This document shows, piece by piece, positions 23,911-37,920 of a stretch of DNA of 64,000 bases. The stretch comes from Atopsyche davidsoni. Its lineage: Eukaryota > Arthropoda > Insecta > Trichoptera > Hydrobiosidae. Numbering within the stretch: the first letter of the stretch is position 1; each line of letters opens with the position of its first letter. The notes under the pieces were generated by a model. It did not search any database. It saw only the letters and a list, made by a program, of their open reading frames with translations, and was not told the DNA's origin. The stretch lies in the NCBI GenBank assembly GCA_022113835.1, contig JAILWY010000001.1, positions 9,424,001 through 9,488,000 of the forward strand, read 5' to 3'. Made by a program: the position numbers and the translations under genes.

Positions 23911-26759
23911 TCGATTAATTTTGACAACACCGTTTTCACACACGAGATACTACACGAGTTCTCAATTATAGCTAAGAAATTATTGATTTCTTTTAATCGA
24001 ACATGAAGCATCATCTATTTTTACAATCATACTTTTAAAAACGTGTTTTCTTATTTAGCTCTTTTGAGAGGTCGAAAGTAACTTGTAATTCCAGTAGCGC
24101 ATCAATTTCTGAGATTTTTTATTATGTACATTTTGTTTTGTTGTATTTTTTATATCAATTTTGAATGAATATAATACTACCTTTATAAACAAACTTTATG
24201 AACGGTATATGGTTAACTTTTAAGTACATTAAATTTGTATCTAGCTCACCATTATTCTTATCATTGCTCCTTCAGATAATTCGTTTATTTTATTTGATTA
24301 AATAACTTTCCTAGTGGAATATCATTTATGATATTTCCATGTGCTTAGGAACCACTGGATATATTTAAGAACAATTTTCTACTGCCTTACTTTTTATCGT
24401 TAAACCATGTATTAGACTAACTGAATCTGTATTGATTGTCTGTACACAGGATTTGAAAAATAGGCTTGGTAATCATCGGTTTGCCATCAACACCCCCCCT
24501 CCCCCAGTTCTTTGATCACTTAACAGGAAGCAAAGGTACTCTGAAAAAAATATTTGTAACCAAGAGCGTTTCCCCCCGACAATCTATCGGATATTTTCAA
24601 TAGAGTGGACTGACTGCGTCATCATCAGAATCTGTCCTTTCAGAAAAAAAAACTGAAGCGACACAAGAAAAGGTCGTCAGCGAAGTTCCACAGTTAATTC
24701 AGGAATTCAACGAGACCTTGTAGTACTTAAATTTTTATTTGAATTTCCAAAAATTTAAATATTGTAAGTATAAAGTTATCTTGGAAAATAATTAACTGGT
24801 ACAACTGTAAAATCTCCGCAGACTGACATAGAAAATGAAAGCAAACCCCAGTTGGTAACATTTGGCAAACTCGGTCAATCTCAATTCCCCAGCTACTCAA
24901 AACTTAACCTGTGTTTCATTTGAATTAGATGTTGCCTGCCAACTTCAGTGACCAATTCCAAATAATCCAACAATCTATTTATGAAAACATTATTATTATT
25001 AATTAATGAACACTTATTATAATAGATATTATAACAAATTCATTAGACGTAAACCTAACAATTAAAAATATACCACCATCTATACCGACAAGAGGCACAC
25101 ATTTAATATTACTTAATAATAGGTAACATGATAATATTTTGTAAAATAATTGTTGGAAACTGAATTGTTATTAAAAGGCATTTTTGTCCTACAATATGGG
25201 AAACGTAAATGATGGCATCCCTCACAGATCAATGATGTATAGAAGAGCCTTACATTCGCAAGGTCACATATCATGTTTGATTATTGAAAACAATAAGCAA
25301 TTTACAATCGGCTAGCACTATGGTATTTGTACTGATTGATATTCCTTCATATTTGTGTTTGACAACCAATTATCTGAATTGAGATGTGTCTTAATACCTA
25401 TGAATAATGAATTTTGTATATGTGCAAATAATACGAATAGAGATAGAAACTGTGAGTTATATTAATCGGATCGATGATATTGTTATTATATTATTGATAG
25501 AAAGGTAAAATAAAAATAAAGTTCAATACTCAAAATACTTTCAAATTGAAGTTTACTTAAACACCTTTTTTTATAAAAACTTATAAAATTGTTTTATTTT
25601 ATTTTAAGGGAAAGAAAAAAATAATGCTTTTTTTGTAGAGCATTCAAAATATTTATTAAATTAATAAAAAAAACAATTTAAAATCAATTATTTGTTTAAA
25701 ATTTCAGTTTTGGGATAGTAGACATATGTTTATATTATTTAGTTTCCGACCCGTTGGGAATCGACATAAACCTGTTGAATAGATTTTGGGTCATAACACT
25801 TGGCAAGTGCTTATTCAGACTGCATCGTTGACTTGGCAGAGCCAGTCAATTCAACTCTTGATAATATGTTAAAATAATACGGGAGAATATTTTGATGAGT
25901 ACGAGTGACATGCAAACTCCGTATTATTTTTACTCATCTTGTCATTTAACTGAAGAAGTCTCGCGGTGGAATTTATTTAATTATTGAACATTAAATGAAA
26001 ATCAAAGTACTATGATATGAAACATAACTTGAAATATTTTAATTAACCGTTAATTTTAATAAATACAATAACATAAAAAAAGAAAATATTTTTTATTTCA
26101 GTTATCATATTGTTTCAATAATCAGTATTTCATGTTGTTTTATTTTTTATTCCCTACCAATAATTTTTCATAAAAAAACACAAAATCAAAGTACCAATTC
26201 TCGTCGCCTGTATTAAAATGAAGTTTTAAGCAATTAACTTTTAAAAGTGAAGATTGTATGTGTCATTAAATTGTCGTCGGCTTAATTTTCGGGGTGGTCT
26301 GAAAAGCACCTTGTACGGCAAATTAATTCGCTTTAACCTCTTCCGTGTACTGAAAAAAACTGCAATTCCGTTTCACCTGATACTTTAATCATATTTCAGT
26401 TTTATAATTTATCTGACCAGTCTTGTTCGTCGCTATAAACGTTTTGTTTCACTTAAACTACGCTTGGCTGAATTTATTTCAAACTATACAAAGATGCGGT
26501 ATATTTTTTCAAGTAAAGCGGCCTGATATGTTTTTGTAACTGTATATAAAATGAATTCTTGTTTATTATCAAGTAATCAAACAAAAATATTAATTTAATG
26601 GGCGTAATTATTTTATGTAACCTTATATTACAACAGAACAATTTAATGTTATCAAAACGATTATAGTTCGCATGTAAATTTTATAAATACGCAGTAATAG
26701 TACTTTATCGATAATATTTTGATAAATAGTTTTATTGGGTTAATTTAATAACATCCATT

Positions 26760-26960
26760 CTTTGCTTGTTCCAGAATTTCCAGGACAATCACTAATTGGC
26801 CGCCATTGCAAGTAGCCGCCAACACGAGGTGAGTGATCCGAACTTCGTACAATGATGTCGTCATGCCGGCTATTTCAGTCTGACTGATTGACGGCTGAAA
26901 ATAAATAAAACGCTCCCCAGTAACGGGCGAAAATATTTACGGCAATGTACAAACAATCAA
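26760..26960. promoter_or_regulatory. Candidate regulatory island (Pho/YY1-like and TALE-homeodomain-like sites)
   Basis: Contains GGCCGCCATTGCAA (GCCAT at 26802-26806, the reverse of the Pho/YY1 core) and TGATTGACGG (26885-26894), one base from the PBX/MEIS word TGATTGACAG. GC-rich relative to its flanks, non-coding. Confidence 0.3.
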
Positions 26961-27720
26961 TACTAAGAACACCATAAAAGCACATTTAAAATTACCTGAA
27001 AGCGAGTTAATGGAAAGAAAGACAGGATAGTATCGAAGTATCGCTTTAAATATTCATTATGTTGTTACTTTATTTCTTGCCTAAGGAATTGCTTTTCCTC
27101 CAAATTCAGGGCAGAAATTTATTTTGTATGTCGTTCTACAATTTATCTTCGATGTTTAATTTACTGAAATAGGAAGCTATTTTTACGATTGTTTTTTTTC
27201 TTTACGTACAACTCTAACCTTTCTATAAGACTTTATTGCTAGAATCGTGCATATTCTGCGCAAATTTCTCTAAATAAATTGTTCATAAATAAAGTTCATG
27301 AATCTATAGATATATTTGATATATTATAAACATAAATATTAAAAATATACATTCAATCTAGTCTTGCATTATTTTTAAATTATTTTCATCAAATTAGAAA
27401 CAAAATAAATAATTTGAATTATTCTATTTTTTTGTTTTTATGTTTTAAAAAATACTTTTAAATAGTACCTGTGTATAATATACTTCTTCACTGGGTGCCT
27501 CTCCTCAGAGGAAGTTGGTGAATTTATGCTGAATTGGTGTTCATGGTTTTCTAAGGAGAAAATAGTGTAGTGGGTCCCCGGGTCCTTCTACACCTATAAT
27601 ATACTAAAAAACCTAATTAATAAAGAAAAATATCATAGACTTATAAAGACTATAAATAATTGTAGTTCAGAATTGAAAGGATGATAATTTATCTTAATGT
27701 AATGCATATAATTTCACAAA

Positions 27721-28112
27721 ATATTGTATAACTAGTAATGTAGCCCGTCACAAAATGACGTATTTGATGAACGATGCGTCTTTTGTTTTTTTTGTAAAAG
27801 TTCTAAATTTGAAATTCTCGCGGTGAACGACATCTCGCGGCGAAGAACTGAATTGAAATTCGCTAAAGCATCATCTCGCGGCGAAGAAGTGAATCATATA
27901 ATTCGTACATATTGAAATTCGCTAAAGCATATTTTAAAGTTTATGAATGAAAATATTATCTTATCGTCTTGAAATTCGGCACATAGCTGCGGAAAAATTT
28001 ACTTAACTTATGTGCAAAAAATCAGCGTTGTATCTTTTAAGATATTCTATACAGAACGGAAAAACGAAACATACATACAAACATACACACAATGGCTATT
28101 ATTATAGTAGAT
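27721..28112 (+). repeat. Unclassified interspersed repeat with internal duplications
   Basis: TTGAAATTCGCTAAAGCAT occurs at 27853-27871 and 27912-27930, and CATCTCGCGGCGAAGAA at 27831-27847 and 27872-27888. The right end is an ACATACAT/ACAAACAT-type low-complexity tail followed by TAGTAGAT, like the 3' ends of insect transposable-element copies. No ORF. The class is unknown. Confidence 0.5.
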
Positions 28113-29579
28113 ATTAGAAAACCGACATGCTTATGAATATAAATATGAGGCTATCCACATCCGTCTCTCAATAACCTATACGAAGATTTCAGGTTTGCTC
28201 TTACATAATATCCGTTTCCGTAGGCAAATAAGGCTCTGTCTAAGTAGCTATGTATATAGGAGGAGCTGATGCTCCGACTACATTGATTTTCGTTCGGTTC
28301 TCGCTTAGAACACCGTAGACCCACGGAAACACTTTGATTTCCCTTCAATATCCACATTGTAGAACCCACCTTCAAACATATATTTGATTCAACCGTAGTA
28401 AGATATTATATTTGACAATTTCTAATTTTATATCGAACTGTACATCAATTTTGTTCTAAAAATATAATATGCAAATAACGAAGATTCGACTTATAACTGT
28501 TAATAATAAAATCACTAAATTTAGAAATAACAGGCCACTTTCAACTTTCTTGAGAGGCATATTCAAATATATGTAATAATAAAGGATATATTTATACAGC
28601 AATATAGCTAATATTTATAGTAATTGAATGTTCCATCAATACTAAAAAAAAAAAATTATTGATGTTTATTTTCTTGTCAGTATCATATTCTCACCTTTTT
28701 TGATATTTCGATAAAAAATCGCAAATATGTTTTTAATTGATGATTACTTTGTTCAACTGTGCTAGTGTCAATAACATAATGTTTTATTTTTGGAAACATA
28801 AAAAGTGTGACAACATGCACCATATTGAGTAAATTTGATTCTCTTACATTTCACCGTACAGTATGCAATAAATATTTAAACGCCAAACATGAAAGATTAA
28901 AACTTCTGCGAAGACCCATTAAAGTCGCTTGTGTTGAAACAAACAGACTAAAGAAACGACTCGTCTCGCAGCCAACCAAACTAATAATATTTGTGAAAAT
29001 TCTGCACGCCCAATATTGTGCTATACATATATTTTAACGTAAGCAGGCCTTTTTGGCTATAAAAAAATAAGGAAAGAAAACATAAAATCTACTCAATAAT
29101 CCAAGTAAATATATCTAGTAAACCTTAATATTTCCCCCAACTTTAATTAGGCACAATATTTAAATTATGCGGCTGGCATAGTAAAAAAATATTTGCAACA
29201 TGAATATTTGTACCAAATGTCTCTTACGCGGGGCTCATTAAGAAATACATAATTACGAATGCTGTTTAAATTTAAATTAAAGCTATAAGCATTATCAATG
29301 AAGAATCAAAATGGTGAACGCTGAAAAAAACATAAGATGAACATAGACATACTATAAATTTAGATTGGTAAGTGATCTACATGCTAACAAAACGTTGCAA
29401 CGTTGTTATACAGGTCTTTAAATATTTGTTAAAAAAATTCTTGTAATTTATGTGGTGTTAAATATTAGACGCTATCCACTTATTCAAATTGTTTATGCAC
29501 TGTAAATAGCATGTGTCCAATGCGATCATTGCATTTTCATTATACTGTCAAACGAATGTCACCTTTATAATTCATGCAC
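28113..29579. other. Non-coding, mostly AT-rich
   Basis: A 74-codon minus-strand frame (28151-28375) starts at ATG in less AT-rich sequence right of the 27.7-28.1 kb repeat. Its translation is not recognised, and it may be part of the same mobile element. The remainder is AT-rich without signals. Confidence 0.35.
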
Positions 29580-29830
29580 ATGATAATCTCAATTCTTTAT
29601 CGCTATAGTACGACTGCCTGCCAACTGTTGAGGTGTGACCATACGAGGTCACAATAAACAATATAGCTCCGTATAGAGTATCATCAACTACTGATGTAGA
29701 TACTGCAGAATATGATCGTCTAATGGACAAACGTTACAGCGTCATACGGTTGTTCTACGAATAGAATTTAATAATCAATATGCTGTGAGCCGAGTGATGC
29801 GAGCTGCGGCGAAATCAGCTGTGAAACATG
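29580..29830. promoter_or_regulatory. Candidate regulatory island with everted nuclear-receptor half-sites
   Basis: TGTGACC-N6-GGTCACA (29634-29653) has perfect 7-bp arms: two everted GGTCA half-sites separated by about six bases, an ER6-like nuclear-receptor arrangement. It is immediately followed by a forkhead-like AATAAACA. Non-coding, GC-richer than its flanks. Confidence 0.3.
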
Positions 29831-30379
29831 GGACCATTATTTAAAAATTAATCACACATAGTAGAATTTATGATCTCAGAATGAAATATATAAGTAAAAA
29901 AAATGTGTTTTTTGTTCATATAAATAGGGGTTGGAAAACACAGAGAACCATTATTACGGGTTCTTTGTGGAAATTACAAAAACAGAGTTGTAAATAATTC
30001 TCAGTTGAAGTTTAAAGACTTCCCTTACTTTGGCTCCTGAGTGTAATTTATTATTTGAGATTGTAACAAGAAACAATAATTGTAATTGAATCTTTGCCTA
30101 TAATAAAGCATGATAAGGTATCTTATTGTTCGGAATTAATTTCTACATTTCGTTCAGCATAAAAGTACTTTATTTGAGAAATAGTTATAAAAACCACATA
30201 TGAAACCATTACTTTAATATATATATATATGAGTAACCTAGTTAATAAAATTAATTATCCGTCTATTCCGAGACATATTTTATTTATGGAACGAGTATTT
30301 TTTTATATTTTCAATAACTAAATTTTATCTTGAGCACTTAACAAATTATCCATTTTTTAAACATTTACAAAGTAAAAGT

Positions 30380-30600
30380 TATTCATGAGCAACGAACGGA
30401 AAGACCATTCTGGACAGACTGTTTTATGGACTGTCAAATAAATAACAGTTCCAGTGTATCGAGCGCCCACCGTAGTAGAACAAACTGGCATCACTAGCGC
30501 GTCAGTTGGCCAACTGGACGGGAATGTGTTGCCATAATCCACACTCCACCGTCAACCCCGACGTTGCCGGCAAAAATTAACCTCTGTTATAAATGAGTCC
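30380..30600. promoter_or_regulatory. GC-richer island with a 14-bp palindrome
   Basis: Contains the perfect palindrome CAGTTGGCCAACTG (30503-30516), a pair of opposed Myb/E-box-like CAGTTG words, and TTTTATGG (AbdB/Cdx-like) near 30421. Open frames across it are not recognisable. Confidence 0.25.
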
Positions 30601-31929
30601 TACAGCGCCAAGGGTTACGAATTGAAAATACTTCAGGTCCTAGATAAATTTCTCGTTTGAACAGTGTATTTTTAAAACAAGATTTATTGCAAAATGCAAA
30701 TATTGACTTTATATGTAGGCTTGTGTTCTTTCTAAAAGGTTTGTTTTTTTGGGATTTTAATTTTATTTTCTCATGGCTTCTTTATTCCCGAAGATGACGA
30801 ATGAAGAAAAAACAAAGTCGCAGTGATGATAACAAACAGAGCGAAATTAACACCCTTAATCTGCCATGACAATTGACGTTGTTTTTCTCACTTTGACGAT
30901 CTTCTTGTTTGAGGGTCTTTGATACAATTCGTTATATACTAATCTGGATAAAATTAAAAATCTACTTCGAAAGGTCAACCTTAAATTTTTCATTCTAAAT
31001 ATTATTTCCATATTTCTGTAAAATTTTAAAAAATTCGGCATTCATAACTATTTTGAAAACTACAATTTCTAGTTTACTTTATATCATTGCTTCAAAAAAC
31101 TGAGAAATTTGAGTTTTAAATTGAGAAAAGCGAAAACTTATAAATAATACTTTGATATTGGATTATTGTACTTTTATGTGAAGATTTTTTTTTATTGCGT
31201 AAGATAAAATTTAAATAACATGAAAACGATGAATTTAGTGATCTTAACAGAGATATGTTACTAAAAAACGAAATAAGTACTGAGTTTATAATCATAAAAC
31301 ATTAAGTTTGCTATCACAATCAACTGCTAAATAAAATTTGATGAGAACCATTTGGAGATGAACATTGTGCATATTTTAGAATTCAGAGTAGACTATGGTG
31401 TTTGCGATAAGTCCTAATACATTATTATATAATATAACCAAATAGGGGGAATATAACCAAAAATTCGGCTTTAATTAATCAAATCGTGTAGAAAAATAGA
31501 ACGAAAGATCACAGCGTAGTGCAAAGAAAGCAAGGGCGGCACAAACAAAGGTGTTTACTTTCAATTATCACTGAAACAACCGAGTTGACACACGCGTTAG
31601 CCTGGCCTCGCTTTTGTTAAAATACAGAGAAAAAATGTTACCTTGTCAAAAAAAAAAGATGCATCAGTCGCTCTTTGTTATTTTTTACAATATAATCTAA
31701 AATTGTACTTCATGCTCCGCAAGGTGGGTGTTGTTTTTTCGTGATAAAGGATAATTTAAGCATAATACTGGGCGTATAAAAACAAATGCTTCAACCTTAA
31801 AAAATAATATAAAAATAGCTCGACTTGGTCAAAAATTAAAATTTGATTTAATCTTTAACGTATTATTCTAAATTATTAACTTTTTTGAATGTTATTAGAA
31901 ACTGCTTTATTGTGTGTAAAATGGTTTAC

Positions 31930-32032
31930 GCCTGTTCAGTCAATAATGAGGTTTTCTTGCCAGAACGGGTATCGAACCTGTAACCTTTCTGCGAATAGTC
32001 CATTCTAACCACATATTCACAAAGCCAGAGCG
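31930..32032 (-). mobile_element. tRNA-derived SINE (5' head)
   Basis: On the minus strand a box A-like GTGGTTAGAATGG (32012-32000) is followed after about 20 nt by a good box B, GGTTCGATACC (31978-31968), the layout of an internal RNA polymerase III promoter. The sequence does not fold into a convincing complete tRNA, lacks a clean anticodon arm, and continues into non-tRNA sequence, so a SINE head fits better than a tRNA gene. Confidence 0.5.
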
Positions 32033-32709
32033 TAAGTAGATAAGTCCTACCCTATTTTGAAATACTCACAGTTATGTTATATTTTTCCACTATAAAATAT
32101 CCTTGTGCGATTATTTATATCCAGCATACATGAGAGCTTTTGCACGCATTGTATATAATTTGCCATCCTCCATAGGTTAAGTACTAAGCCGGTCTTTGCA
32201 AATAGCATTACTTTTGCCAAATATTATAATAAATTATCGTGTGAAATGCCTTTTAACATGAAACGAACATTTATTTGAAATATGAGGTTACATCATTTAG
32301 CTGTAATATTAATTATGTACAGCTCATAAAATATACAAAAAAACATGTAAATGTTAAGCCGAAAAAAATGTACGAGCCCATACTCTCGTTTCGATACAAA
32401 TATATTTTTATTTGATTAAAACTTTCTTTAATTGAATGGTATAATTTCAATCTAGTTATTTGTAGGTATATATCTCACAAAAGAAATTGTCAGTCGAGGG
32501 ATGTGAAAATTGTAACACTTCTATTGGTGTATATAAGAATCATTAAAACTTTTCAATGTTATAAAATCTTTCCCAAAAATATTCTATAAACTTTTTAATA
32601 AGTGCTTATTTTTTAAATTTTCCATATATATATTTTTTTGTATAAGTTTTGAGATAAATTCATAAAAGTAATCATAATCCTAGTATGTATCTACTGTTAT
32701 AGATTATAG

Positions 32710-32800
32710 CAGTGGCTCCTAACTTTTTTCAGTTGACTTGTTTCTAAGTACAGTGTATATGATTATATCCTATATTGCATATATATTTTGAGAATCATTG
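32710..32800. mobile_element. Degenerate hAT-like MITE fragment
   Basis: The left end CAGTGGCTCCTAACTTTTTT and the reverse complement of the right end (CAATGATTCTCAAAATATAT) share the CARTGRYTCYYAA pattern of hAT ends. The 8-bp flanks (GATTATAG and GTTTGTAA) match at 5 of 8 positions, consistent with an old target duplication. Short and diverged. Confidence 0.3.
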
Positions 32801-35800
32801 GTTTGTAAAAACAAAAATGTTTTGTTTATGAAACTCAGAAACAATTTTAAAGGACCTAAATAATGTTCAAACTTGGGAAATATTGGCTTCCATCTTCTTT
32901 GGAATAAATTTTGACTGATTCAATGAATCGAAAGAAATGAACCTTAAATATGTTGCCATGATAATTTTAATGATCGATTGTAAGTTGTCACCATATTGAA
33001 ACTATATAACTAAAAAAAATGGGACAGATAATACAACATTCGATCAATCAATACACAATTATAGTTCTGAAATCTAGAAACTTATATCATTACTTTGAAT
33101 CTGATATATTTATCAATACTTAATATCTTGTTAACTAAAGTGAGAAAAAAAATTAAATGTTATTATATTCACTGTGAAACTGATATCCATAAATATATAT
33201 TTGATAAGTTGCACCTTATACATAATTTCAAATTTATTTGATAATATCCATATAGTAAATACATTTTATTTGTATAAAAAAGCCATTTCTGTTTTTTACG
33301 TCGCATTTTTACAAAATTATTTGTCGTAAATTCAATTTATCTAATCTTACAAGAGATTAATTTAACTAAAAAAAGATTTTAATAAATACAATTTTCTCCA
33401 TTTGAGTTATATAAAAAGTTTGAATAATAATTTGTCATTAATATTCGTATTACTATGTCATAGACAGTTTTAAAGCCCAACCGAGGCTTACAAAATTCGC
33501 TATAACGGCAAAATATCGGTTTATTTATTCCAGAATATTCAACTTAAGCAAAGTTCTTTCAGATGTAATCGCACCCTCAGGTACTAAGGGCTTGTAATAA
33601 TAATTAATTGTTGGCTTAAGTATTGCTGGAATCTCAAGTAACCTGGCCAGCGGAGGTTATTTAACTTAACCTTAGAAGAACTTCTCTTTGTCCCGGATTA
33701 CCGTCCCTTGCGATAAACTTGCCGTAGGACTCCAGGCATGTTCCAGGTATATATTTACACCCTAATGTTTACTTTGAAGTACGACATTTTAACACCTATT
33801 GAGGTAAAAACTAAAGAATTCCTTGTAAAGCCGTTTCCTCTTAAATACATTCGTAAAGAATAGTTCAAACCATTTGTATAATATTTAAGCTTAAAGCAAT
33901 GAATGTCTCAGAAAAAAAAAATTTATTGAAAAAAACTTAAATTTCTCTCATTCTATGTTTGTGGTTGTTTTTACATGATATCAAATATAAATTATACATA
34001 ATTGGTTATAAACAAATATATTTAGCAGATTAGGTTTTTAGACATTCACGAATCTAAATGCATAAAAACACTATTGACTTCACTGCTCACGTATTTTTTA
34101 GCTTATCATTTAGTTTTGGGATTTTAGGTGGCGATTTCAATATGATAATATGTTATTTCCATGGTTGATCCATTTATTTTTTAAAATTCAGGTAATGAAA
34201 TTCATTTTTTATCAAAACATCACCATGAGCAATGAATGATGTGGTGAGCAACACAATGATATGATTATTATTGATAATTATTGACATATTTTAAGTATTG
34301 GCGCAACTTATGCTGACTACTTTGGCTTACACAAGATGAAGTTTTAAACCAATGAAGAACGTTTAAAAAATTCAGATTAATATATATTGGCTTTGTTTTA
34401 CTCAGATATAAACCTAGTTTAAATCCACGCAAAAATGACATGCTACCCAGTGGGTTTCATTTATATTATGCGTATATCAATTGTAATGCCGGGTCGTCGC
34501 TATCGCCTCTTTGTGGCTGGTGCTTCAAAAATCTTCTATTTTTTCCTCACTGGCAATAAGTTCTCTACATGGAGCATGTATCGCTATACTGACTGTCAAA
34601 TATCAAGAAAATTCCAGAATAAAATAAAAAAAATACTTTTCCGCAGATCAACATTTCTAACTTGGTTATCAATTCTTATGGAACGGAGCGCTGTGGGCTC
34701 GTTGTTTGGTTAAATAAAATCTGAATATTTCTTCCAAGTGTCCTGAAAAATGTACTTTGAAATATTCACTTCATTCGTTTTTAAATAATATCTTTGTTTT
34801 TTTTATAAGTAAAAGCAGTTTCATAATTAAACGTTTGTGAGTAAACTTACAAAGTTATTTATAGTATATTTTCATTTAATGGTTTCAAGTCTTAATAATT
34901 TGCTTCAATTAAAGTAAAGATTATTATATCAATAAAACAACTCAATTAAAATTAATTTGTTTTGATGTTAACATTGTGTCATAATGAATATTGGTGTAAT
35001 ATCTGATTGCATTTATGTTGACGCAGGTATGTTTTCAATTGGTAATAACCACCCTTCATTAAATCAACGTAGCAAAGCTATTCATATATATTAATAATCA
35101 CTAAGATCCTATCCACCCTCTGTGTGATGTAGCCATCATATTTTAACGTGAAAAGGTAAAGTCGGAGGCTTGCCAATATGCAAAGGATGACAGAGCTTTT
35201 CACTGCGCATATTATTTAATTAAAACGATGTTATATTGATCCCTCCAGCATACAAAGGAATTTCGAAAAAAATATTTCTCTGATATATTGTTGTTGTTAG
35301 TAATTAAATAAATTATATCAAATTAAGTAAAGTTTGACATTTGCGCACAGAATTCTTGTCAAATCATATTTCATTTAGATAAAATGTATCGAATAAACCT
35401 TATTTTTACAAGATTTTTCAATTTTACACGTATATTATTTTGGTATTTTCTACTTGTAATTTATAGTAACAAAATATGACTGTTTTTACTTATCAGTGCC
35501 TAAATCAAAACGATCAGCTTTTGCCAGCATTAGTTGCATTTTAAATTGTTTCATCACTCGAGACCACAAATTTAGAGACAATTACTTTACTTATATATTT
35601 ATATATTGCAATCATAATGTACGATTATAATAAAGCAGTTTTTATTTTATATTAATCACCAAACGACACAATTTTATCACAAAGAATTTTAATAGACCAT
35701 TTCACTAATGATTTGAAGGAAGTCTGCAGAGTCGCTTGAAATGTACGTTACTATAAAGATAAGCAATGTTAGGAATGAACTTATTCCCAAGATTACCTTA

Positions 35801-36479
35801 AAATATATTAACACATTAATATAGTAAATTATACGAGCTAATGTGAGCATAAACGCGTCCCGGGCCCATTTTGATTTATAATTGAAGGCACTGTTCCGGC
35901 CTATTACGACAGACCGTCATTAGCAAATATAATGTATTTGGATATTATATATGACGCGAGGGTGATAACGCCTGAGGACCCGTACTTGTATGAAGAATCT
36001 TAAGTTTATGGGGAATATTTATGTTATTTATTATTGGCATTATCGTAACTCACTCGGAGAATTGCGTAATTGCTTATTTCCTATTGTGAACGAATCGAAT
36101 CCACTTGAAACATATAATCAGAATAAAATATCTTTAAGAGTGATTGATTCATCAATTGCGTCACACAAATCAAAAGTTTTCAAAAACAAATGAAATCCTA
36201 ATTATTTTGGAAAATGGCAAATGTTAAGTATTTAGATTTTGAATTAAATATTTTTGAGTTCATTTAAGCCAGACACCCTAGAAATATAATATGATCGCTT
36301 TAGATCAGACGCATGTGGTCACCTATTCTTGCTGAAAGTTTCAAGTTTATCTGAGTTTTATTGAATCTAGCTTTACCTATACTAACAATAAAAAAAGAAT
36401 CGTTACATTCAATATATTTTTTATCTAACATAAATGTTTATGTATAATTATTAAATATTCAAATCAATTTTAAGATTAG
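32801..36479. other. Non-coding; two faint islands
   Basis: Mostly AT-rich. Less AT-rich patches at 33480-33760 and 35830-35990 could be regulatory. A 92-codon ATG frame at 34435-34713 shows no recognisable domain and ordinary background composition. Confidence 0.35.
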
Positions 36480-36740
36480 GTAGGCACACTGTGATGAATG
36501 TGACATGTCATTCCACATTTTATATATTAACATTCAGTCCCATTCGATTATTTTTGATCCGTGATTTGATTTGAATGCGTAATTGACACAGCGAGCGTCC
36601 CAAACACAACGGTGTGTGATTGACAGATAATAAGGATTTAATATCCAATTAAAATAATAATACTGGATTGGAACGTCTGCTTTTCTAATGGCCCAAATGA
36701 TTGAACATGAATGGTCCCCGAGAATAGACCAGCGTCAAAT
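36480..36740. promoter_or_regulatory. Candidate enhancer with PBX/MEIS consensus
   Basis: Holds an exact TGATTGACAG (36617-36626), the optimal PBX-MEIS/PREP (Exd-Hth) heterodimer word, next to AAGGATTTAATATCC (Otx/bicoid-like and homeodomain words). A YY1/Pho-like ATGGCCC lies at about 36689. Non-coding. Confidence 0.35.
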
Positions 36741-37599
36741 AAATACTTTGTTTTTATAATCTTGGGTTAGGTTTTTAAAATGTCATTATGTATCAAGCCT
36801 GCAAACAATATATAGATTATTAAAATGACTTTGTATAAAGTCAAAAAGGAAATTGATATATTAATTGTTTTTAAGTTGACAAAATCATTTGACTCTTGAT
36901 ATTTAATTTTTCATTTAGTAGTTACAGTAGCCTTAGAAGTTTCTAATGAAATGTGTAAAATTCTACAAAAAAATATTTTAAATCTTCATATGATTTTTTC
37001 TGCTGTTACAGTTCAATAATAGATTTTGTGAAAGGTCAAGAAAAAAAAATTCTCACACAAGTGGATGATAGTTTTTTTTCGTTTTGCAAAGTAAAATATG
37101 ACAACTATTACTTGCAGTGTTTACATTTTTTAGTGATACTTGAAGACCACATTTTATTAAATAAAAATAATAGGGAAACGATTAAATTTAGATATCTGAA
37201 GATGAAAGTTATACCCTTAATTTAATGCATACTTTCTTTTATTTCACGTAAGCCCATGTTATTAACAATGATGATAGATTAATATAAAACTAAAGTGGAC
37301 CTTTCCCTTCGAAAGAGTCCGTATGGTTGAAGAATTTATATGTGTCTTGATAAGCTGTTAAGAGCGAGCTTAAATATTTATATTAAGATTTTTTAATGAA
37401 TTATTACATTTGAAATTGTACAGTATAAATATATTTTTGTAATATCAATCTATACACACAAAAAAACACATGTCTTCATTGTTTTATCCAGTAGAAGATA
37501 GCTCATGTGTGCGTATTGCGTTACGCTGTATGCTGTAAAATCTTTATTAATGGTTTAATATTTACCTACAGAAAAATTTGACGAGAAAATGTTTTTATA

Positions 37600-37920
37600 A
37601 GGGTCACAGGAAATGGTGGGCCAAGTTTTTTGATCGCGCAATAACCCCGAATAGTGATAAATAACACGACATCCTACGCAAAAAAAAAATACACTGCCTT
37701 CACCCCCGGGGCTGGGGTTATAGACTTCCGCGACTTTCTTCTCCTCGGGGTGTCTCACACGTGGCAGTAATAAAGCAGGAGCTCGTAGCTTTTTATATTC
37801 ATTGTACCTCGCGTAGGCCTCGGCGCAATACCTAATGTTAATGATCGTAATCAATTTTGTTTTATTCGCGCAACTGCGATAGTACAAGTCGGCAATGAAC
37901 GAATTAGTTTCGCATAAACC
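37600..37920. promoter_or_regulatory. GC-richer island
   Basis: Includes CACCCCCGGGGCTGGGG near 37702 and a CACGTGG E-box near 37758, then CAGTAATAAAG (AbdB/Cdx-like). A 110-codon minus-strand frame (37555-37887) crosses it, but with no recognisable protein. Confidence 0.2.

Noticed and set aside
31930..32032. Intact tRNA gene
   Set aside because: The internal promoter boxes are good but acceptor and anticodon stems do not pair convincingly; a SINE head fits better.
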